DNA of 10,415 nt from Spirochaetaceae bacterium (GTDB taxonomy: Bacteria > Spirochaetota > Spirochaetia > Treponematales > Breznakiellaceae): positions 1 to 10,415 of the forward strand of contig JAITCP010000181.1 of the NCBI GenBank assembly GCA_031283025.1. Reading direction: 5' to 3'. Of the stretch, positions 7,061 through 10,415 are shown piece by piece; position 1 is the stretch's first letter; every line of letters begins with the position of its first letter. Under the pieces are notes generated by a model that saw only the letters and a program-made list of their open reading frames with translations, was not told where the DNA came from and did no database searches. The translations under genes were made by a program, and so were the position numbers.

Positions 7061-9193
7061 TTATAATTCCTTGTCTTTTGCGGCAGCGGTAATTTGAACA
7101 GCCGCCCAAAGCTCCTGTGTGTTTACCGGATAACTTTGAAACGGATAATCCAAAGCCTGGGAAAGGGCCTGAACATAGGCGGCGGGAACAACAGCAAAAG
7201 GCAGTTCCCCAATCCCCTTTGGTTTTTCTCCTGATTCAAGAAAATGCACGTTAATAAACGGAGCGTCTTCAATTCCGGGCACAGGGTAATCTTTGACGGT
7301 GTTACTGTCAATCCTGCCGTTCTGGTACAGCGCTTTTTCATGCATGGCCCAGGAGAGCGCATGAACCGCCGCGTTGGCAATGCTTTTGCGCGCTCTGTCC
7401 TTTGTAAGTATTGTTCCGCCGTCCAGAGCCATCCAGATTCCCCTGATCCGGGGAACATACTCCGCCGGATCAATTTCCGCCTCTACCACTGCGGCCCCCC
7501 AGCCTAAAGGGGCAAGGGCATTTTCGTCATACTTTTGATCCGGCCTGCCCCAGGCCGGGGCAAGGGATGCATGGTAATGGCGGTTGACCGTAATAGGCAA
7601 AGGATCGCAGAAGCGCTGTTTGCGGATTGTATTGCAGGCCATCTCTATTAGATGGGTAATAACCCCGGTACTTCGGGAAAGGCAGGCCGGCCCGGATTCA
7701 GGAATTGGCTTTGACGGCTCCTCCCTTTCACTCAGGGAAACAATGCGAATTTGTTCCACCCCAAGGATTTGATTTACCAGAAGCTGCCAGCATTGCTCCT
7801 GGTTGTTCCCCCAGGGGAAGTTAGTCCTTATTTCCAGAACCCCATCCTTTCCCAGGGTTAATTCAACGCCTTCTTTTTGCGATTTTGGCCCCGGCAGACA
7901 ATCGTACAGGAAAGAGCTTCCCTGCCAGGCCAGGGCGATTCCTATGCCCCGCAGCGCGTCATTCAGGCTGCGCCCCTGCAAAGGGTTTTCCCGGCGGCTT
8001 TTACGGAGCAATTCGTAGGCCGCCCATTTGCGGCGGTAATCACTTAATGATACAACGGTATCAATAAGCTCTTTTTTAAGAGGATTCCGGATTTCTGTAC
8101 CGATTGCCAGCTTTTTCCCTTTATTAAGAAAAAATCGTTTACGCCATTGTGCAGGGTCTTCCCCGAGGGCATCGGCAATGCGGGAAGCGTGCCTTTCCGC
8201 CGCAAAAAATCCCTGCGTAAGGCCAAACCCCGTTATGGGTCCCGCAGGAGGAATGGGGCTGGAAAGGCCCATGGTTTGCAGTTCTATAGTTCCGTGATCA
8301 TAGGCCCCCAGCGCTCCCAGAGCGATACGGTCCAGGATTTCTTCTGTAAAGAGTCCAAAGGCCCCGAATTCGGCGGTGATTTTTAACCTGCTTCCCAGGA
8401 TTTGCCCATGAGCGGAAAGGGCGCTTTGAATGTAAATGGCGGCACGGACGCTCTTGGAAGAAAAGAGAAAATCCTCTTCACGCTTTAATACGAGTTTTAC
8501 CGGTTTTTCCCGTGCTCTTGCCCCCACTGCCGCCTGACAGGCGAGGAGGGAAGGCATCCATACTTTGCCGTCCAAATGTATTTCCAGCCGGCATGGTTCC
8601 ACTTTTACCATTGCAGGTTTGATGTCAAGGCAGCGGGCTACGGAAGCGCAAACATGGCCGGGCCACTGGGTTGACGTTAGTATCGTCATGGTATTTTCCG
8701 GCCCCGGCAGGGCGATGACTCCCGGAGGATCGCTGGGCCAGGGATCCTGTACTTCCGTGGTATAGGTTCCTTCTATTATTCTCTCGGCCTTTTCAAAGGC
8801 CATGCCGGTATCCCCGGCGCTGTAATTCCGCTCTATAATGATTTTTTTTTCAGCCGGGGGCTGTTCATCCGCCAGTATTATACATTGCTCTGCCAGTTCC
8901 CTAAGTTTGTCCGGGTCAGGCCCCAGGAGCAGGGCAATCGGCTGCCCATACCAGGACAGTTCCTTTTCCGGGAAAACCGGAATTTCAAACGGGGAGCCTT
9001 TTTTGTTGTCCGCCCCGTCGGATGAACAGACGCCGGCTCCGGGAATATCAGCAAAGGTAACAAGGCTAACATTATAAGGAAGCGGGGGAGTCCAGATTTC
9101 CTTAAGCATTCCGGAGGCCGCCGGGGAACGAAGCAATATTCCCGTCAGCGCGTTATCAATAATTATGTCATCAACAAACCGGGATTTTTCCAC
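7061..9193 (-). CDS. Molybdenum hydroxylase large subunit (xanthine dehydrogenase/aldehyde oxidoreductase family), divergent
   Basis: This 710-aa protein aligns in outline with Mo-pterin subunits: an N-terminal R-F-V-D-D-I...L-R-S-P segment typical of the a/b-hammerhead domain, K-R-E-E-D-F near 237-242, a P-P-A-G-P-I-T-G-F-G block at 315-324, Q-G-F-F-A-A-E ending at E333, and the active-site loop G-I-G-E-L-P with the likely catalytic Glu663. The family hydroxylates N-heterocycles or aldehydes using water. The substrate is not deducible, so I do not call it xanthine-specific. Deviations: the first cofactor motif, usually G-G-G-F-G-G-K, appears as E-I-H-L-D-G-K (204-210), and the Arg of the usual G-A-F-R-G-F-G motif is Thr321. 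The protein is shorter than typical ~750-790-aa subunits. The start is GTG 9193 without a Shine-Dalgarno; an in-frame TAA just upstream excludes a longer form. It is first in the operon. Confidence 0.85.
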   Translation of the reverse strand: MEKSRFVDDIIIDNALTGILLRSPAASGMLKEIWTPPLPYNVSLVTFADIPGAGVCSSDGADNKKGSPFEIPVFPEKELSWYGQPIALLLGPDPDKLRELAEQCIILADEQPPAEKKIIIERNYSAGDTGMAFEKAERIIEGTYTTEVQDPWPSDPPGVIALPGPENTMTILTSTQWPGHVCASVARCLDIKPAMVKVEPCRLEIHLDGKVWMPSLLACQAAVGARAREKPVKLVLKREEDFLFSSKSVRAAIYIQSALSAHGQILGSRLKITAEFGAFGLFTEEILDRIALGALGAYDHGTIELQTMGLSSPIPPAGPITGFGLTQGFFAAERHASRIADALGEDPAQWRKRFFLNKGKKLAIGTEIRNPLKKELIDTVVSLSDYRRKWAAYELLRKSRRENPLQGRSLNDALRGIGIALAWQGSSFLYDCLPGPKSQKEGVELTLGKDGVLEIRTNFPWGNNQEQCWQLLVNQILGVEQIRIVSLSEREEPSKPIPESGPACLSRSTGVITHLIEMACNTIRKQRFCDPLPITVNRHYHASLAPAWGRPDQKYDENALAPLGWGAAVVEAEIDPAEYVPRIRGIWMALDGGTILTKDRARKSIANAAVHALSWAMHEKALYQNGRIDSNTVKDYPVPGIEDAPFINVHFLESGEKPKGIGELPFAVVPAAYVQALSQALDYPFQSYPVNTQELWAAVQITAAAKDKEL

Positions 9194-9201
9194 TTTAGCT
9201 T

Positions 9202-9230
9202 ATTATAGTGATAAATGCCCCCGCAAACAA
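9202..9230 (-). promoter_or_regulatory. Predicted promoter of the molybdenum hydroxylase operon
   Basis: A perfect TATAAT (9207-9202) lies 8 nt before the GTG start. TTGTTT (9230-9225) lies 17 nt further upstream as a partial -35 box. The expected transcription start is 1-2 nt before the GTG, giving an essentially leaderless message. The -35 box is 7 nt from the left end of palindromic element A, so the arrival or folding of that element could affect this promoter. Confidence 0.55.
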
Positions 9231-9236
9231 TCAGAC

Positions 9237-9452
9237 GCTCCCGCCCATTACCCCGCTAAACCGGAAACAGGGTGTTTCTAATTCTGTGGGTGGCGCACTA
9301 TAAAAAAAGCCGGCGGGGCCTGTCCGTGGCAATGCCACTGCCCAAGGTCAGTGACCTTGCCACGAACACCCGCCTCTGCATTTATCCTATGTGCGCCACC
9401 TATATCCTCAGAAACACCCTGCTATCAGTGTAATGGGGTAATGGGCGGGAGC
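9237..9452. repeat. Palindromic repeat element, copy A (216 nt, segmented stems)
   Basis: The two arms share perfectly complementary blocks at mirrored positions: GCTCCCGCCCATTACCCC (9237-9254 with 9435-9452), CAGGGTGTTTCT (9268-9279 with 9410-9421), GGTGGCGCAC (9289-9298 with 9391-9400), GGCGGG (9312-9317 with 9369-9374) and CGTGGCAA (9325-9332 with 9357-9364). The unpaired spacers have equal lengths on both sides for the outer two intervals (13/13 and 9/9) but unrelated sequence. The next interval is 13 against 16. The apex can form a further CACTG/CAGTG hairpin. No open frame of conviction lies inside. It sits between the divergent hydroxylase operon and the thioesterase gene. No clear target-site duplication is visible. 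A second, diverged copy in the same orientation starts at about 10250. It could be a non-autonomous mobile element or a structured RNA. Confidence 0.8.
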
Positions 9453-9603
9453 TTCAGGCCGCATGGAGGCGGTTGTTTCCGCGGCTTTAGAGCATTTGCG
9501 GAAATGCGTCAGGTGAGGGCTGCCGCCGCTATAGGAAATGTCTTCCGCCAATCATTAAACAAAAGTGATGTTGGCGCAATATGGTATATGTGCGGCCTCT
9601 ATA
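9453..9603. other. Gene-free stretch between repeat A and the thioesterase promoter
   Basis: About 150 bases with no gene I can support. One frame reads 17 codons from ATG 9463 to TGA 9514-9516 (beginning M-E-A-V-V-S-A-A-L-E-H-L). It resembles ordinary protein sequence and might be the remnant of a gene end, but it is too short to identify. The longer open frame from 9351 crosses the repeat and has no family character. Confidence 0.4.
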
Positions 9604-9632
9604 TTGAGTTGATATTTGAATATTTGTATAGT
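9604..9632 (+). promoter_or_regulatory. Predicted promoter of the thioesterase gene
   Basis: TTGAGT (9604-9609), a 17-nt A/T-rich spacer, and TATAGT (9627-9632). Transcription would start near 9639, leaving a ~26-nt leader with AGGGGG at 9650-9655, about 9 nt before ATG 9665. Confidence 0.5.
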
Positions 9633-9664
9633 GGACTTACAAACGATTTAGGGGGACATTCAGC

Positions 9665-10078
9665 ATGAATATTGATTTGGAACAAGTCAGAAATTATTTT
9701 AAAAATGACCGCTTTGCCACGGGAAACGGAATTGTTATTGATTCAGTTGCGGAGGATTGCGTGGCGTGCGGAATGGAATTGCGCGAGGAACACAGGAATG
9801 CTGTTGGCGGCGTGCAGGGAGGAGCTATCTTTACCCTGGCGGATTTTGCCTTTGCCGTTCATTGTAATCTGGCGATGGTTTGCGGTGAGGAAAACAGGTT
9901 GACGGTAGGGCAGTCGTGCAGTATTTCTTTTTTGAAATCTACAAAAGGCCGCCGGTTGACTGCAATATCAACCTGCGTCTCGAAAGGCCGTAGCATATCT
10001 GTTTACAGAATCCGCATTGAGGACGATCTTGGGGTACAAATAGCTGAAATGCTTGCGAATGGATTTATGACGGCTTAA
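9665..10078 (+). CDS. PaaI-type hotdog-fold acyl-CoA thioesterase
   Basis: The 137-aa length is normal for single-domain hotdog thioesterases of the PaaI group. The diagnostic stretch is present: H43-R-N45-A-V-G-G-V-Q-G52-G53-A-I-F-T-L-A-D60-F-A-F-A. Here the His/Asn before the helix, the paired Gly and the Asp on the central helix match the family's active-site region. Later sequence (V-G-Q-S-C-S-I-S-F-L, then I-S-T-C-V-S-K-G-R-S-I-S-V-Y) fits the C-terminal strands. Members hydrolyse CoA thioesters, often of aromatic acids, in the cytoplasm as tetramers. No phenylacetate genes are nearby, so the substrate is open and the symbol paaI is not used. It has a good Shine-Dalgarno (AGGGGG) and its own promoter. 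A broken DUF72 gene begins 6 nt after the stop, so the two were once probably cotranscribed. Confidence 0.92.
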   Translation: MNIDLEQVRNYFKNDRFATGNGIVIDSVAEDCVACGMELREEHRNAVGGVQGGAIFTLADFAFAVHCNLAMVCGEENRLTVGQSCSISFLKSTKGRRLTAISTCVSKGRSISVYRIRIEDDLGVQIAEMLANGFMTA

Positions 10079-10084
10079 TGAAAG

Positions 10085-10294
10085 ATGGGAGAGTTGTTGA
10101 TAGGCACTTCGGGCTATGATTATCCCGAATGGAAGGGCGGTTTTTATCCTGAAGAACTCTCTAAAGCCAGATTCCTTGAGTATTACTCCACACTGGCAAT
10201 AATCATAGGAGGCACCATTGCACGCAAATATACCCGCATACCGCTAAATGTTCCGGCCTTTTACCCTGCTTCACCAACAGCCGGGTGTTTCTGA
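10085..10294 (+). pseudogene. DUF72 family gene, broken after ~36 codons near repeat B
   Basis: The frame opens with I-G-T-S-G-Y-D-Y-P-E-W-K-G-G-F-Y-P-E and F-L-E-Y-Y-S-T, the hallmark N-terminus of DUF72 (YecE-like, TIM-barrel) proteins, normally ~230-290 aa and of unknown function. The next part should read roughly F-x-x-V-E-I-N-x-T-F-Y, but from about residue 37 (near 10193) the sequence has no family character and stops at TGA 10292-10294. That stop lies inside the conserved GGTGTTTCTGA part of repeat B. The gene therefore seems cut, either by insertion of repeat B with some flanking DNA or by a deletion with the repeat at its edge. The rest may resume beyond the window. ATG 10085 lacks a good Shine-Dalgarno; a TTG just downstream with GGGAG before it is an alternative start. 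Confidence 0.75.
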
Positions 10295-10415
10295 TTATTG
10301 GGGGAGGCGCACTACAAAATAATGGTGGGGCCTGCCCCGGTGTAACACCCCTTCCATGCTGTAAGTGATGTTACACCGGGGCACCCACCGCCGCTTTTAT
10401 TCCATGTGCGCCTCC
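10250..10415. repeat. Palindromic repeat element, copy B (cut by window end)
   Basis: This copy follows the block order of copy A on the same strand: a diverged outer block (10250-10267, 13 of 18 matching by eye), CCGGGTGTTTCT (10281-10292), GGAGGCGCAC (10303-10312, paired with 10406-10415), GGTGGG (10324-10329, paired with 10384-10389) and an apical 14-bp stem GCCCCGGTGTAACA (10334-10347, paired with 10369-10382) around a 21-nt loop. The right partners of the two outer blocks should lie past the window end, to about 10466. Single pairs differ from copy A on both sides (T-A to A-T in the GCGCAC stem, C-G to T-A in the next), and the apical stem is different in sequence but still fully paired. 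Confidence 0.78.

Noticed and set aside
9231..9457. TCAG on both sides of repeat A as a target-site duplication
   Set aside because: The two TCAG copies lie at different distances from the repeat ends (2 nt and 1 nt), and four bases are easily matched by chance.
9351..9668. A 105-codon plus-strand open frame
   Set aside because: It crosses the right arm of repeat A and runs into the thioesterase start. It has no family motif and no Shine-Dalgarno, and is best explained as chance.
9237..10415. Integron attC sites flanking a gene cassette
   Set aside because: Treponemes can carry integrons, but neither copy shows the GTTRRRY/RYYYAAC core ends. The elements have several extra stems, and the second gene is broken rather than ending at the repeat.
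1..10415. CRISPR array, tRNA or rRNA gene
   Set aside because: No regularly spaced direct repeats, cloverleaf-like sequence or rRNA-like stretch was seen.

Overview
The window looks like chromosome from a spirochaete, most likely a Treponema and possibly a termite-gut type. The basis is the RimO, RodZ-like, LolA-like and lipoprotein content, moderate GC, and overall protein character; this is inference from sequence style, with no database match. Eight protein genes are essentially complete, one enters from the left edge and one is broken near the right edge. Seven of the complete genes lie on the minus strand.

Left edge: the last 43 codons of a NarL/LuxR-type response regulator (+) converge on rimO (-), with a strong 33-nt hairpin (163-195) between them. 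Bases 194-3491 (-) hold an envelope and translation group, transcribed in the order LolA-like carrier, RodZ-like membrane HTH protein, RimO methylthiotransferase. Gaps are 37 and 33 nt. An 18-nt sequence occurs in inverted orientation on both sides of rimO. Upstream, 3582-5588 (-) encodes a lipoprotein with a trypsin-like protease domain and its own good promoter.

Bases 5695-9193 (-) form a tight three-gene operon for a molybdenum hydroxylase of the xanthine dehydrogenase/aldehyde oxidoreductase family, in the order Mo-cofactor subunit, two-[2Fe-2S] subunit, FAD subunit. Electrons would pass from the Mo centre through the two Fe-S clusters to FAD. The Mo subunit keeps the catalytic Glu but its classic cofactor motifs have drifted. 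Its TATAAT box sits so close to the GTG start that the mRNA should be nearly leaderless.

Bases 9194-10415 look like accessory DNA. A PaaI-type hotdog thioesterase (+) and a broken DUF72 gene (+) lie between two copies of a long, multi-segment imperfect palindrome (9237-9452, and 10250 to beyond the window end). Stems match between arms at mirrored distances, the intervening spacers do not pair, and the two copies differ by compensatory base-pair changes. This structured repeat family is the most unusual thing in the window. Copy B lies where the DUF72 reading frame loses its family sequence.
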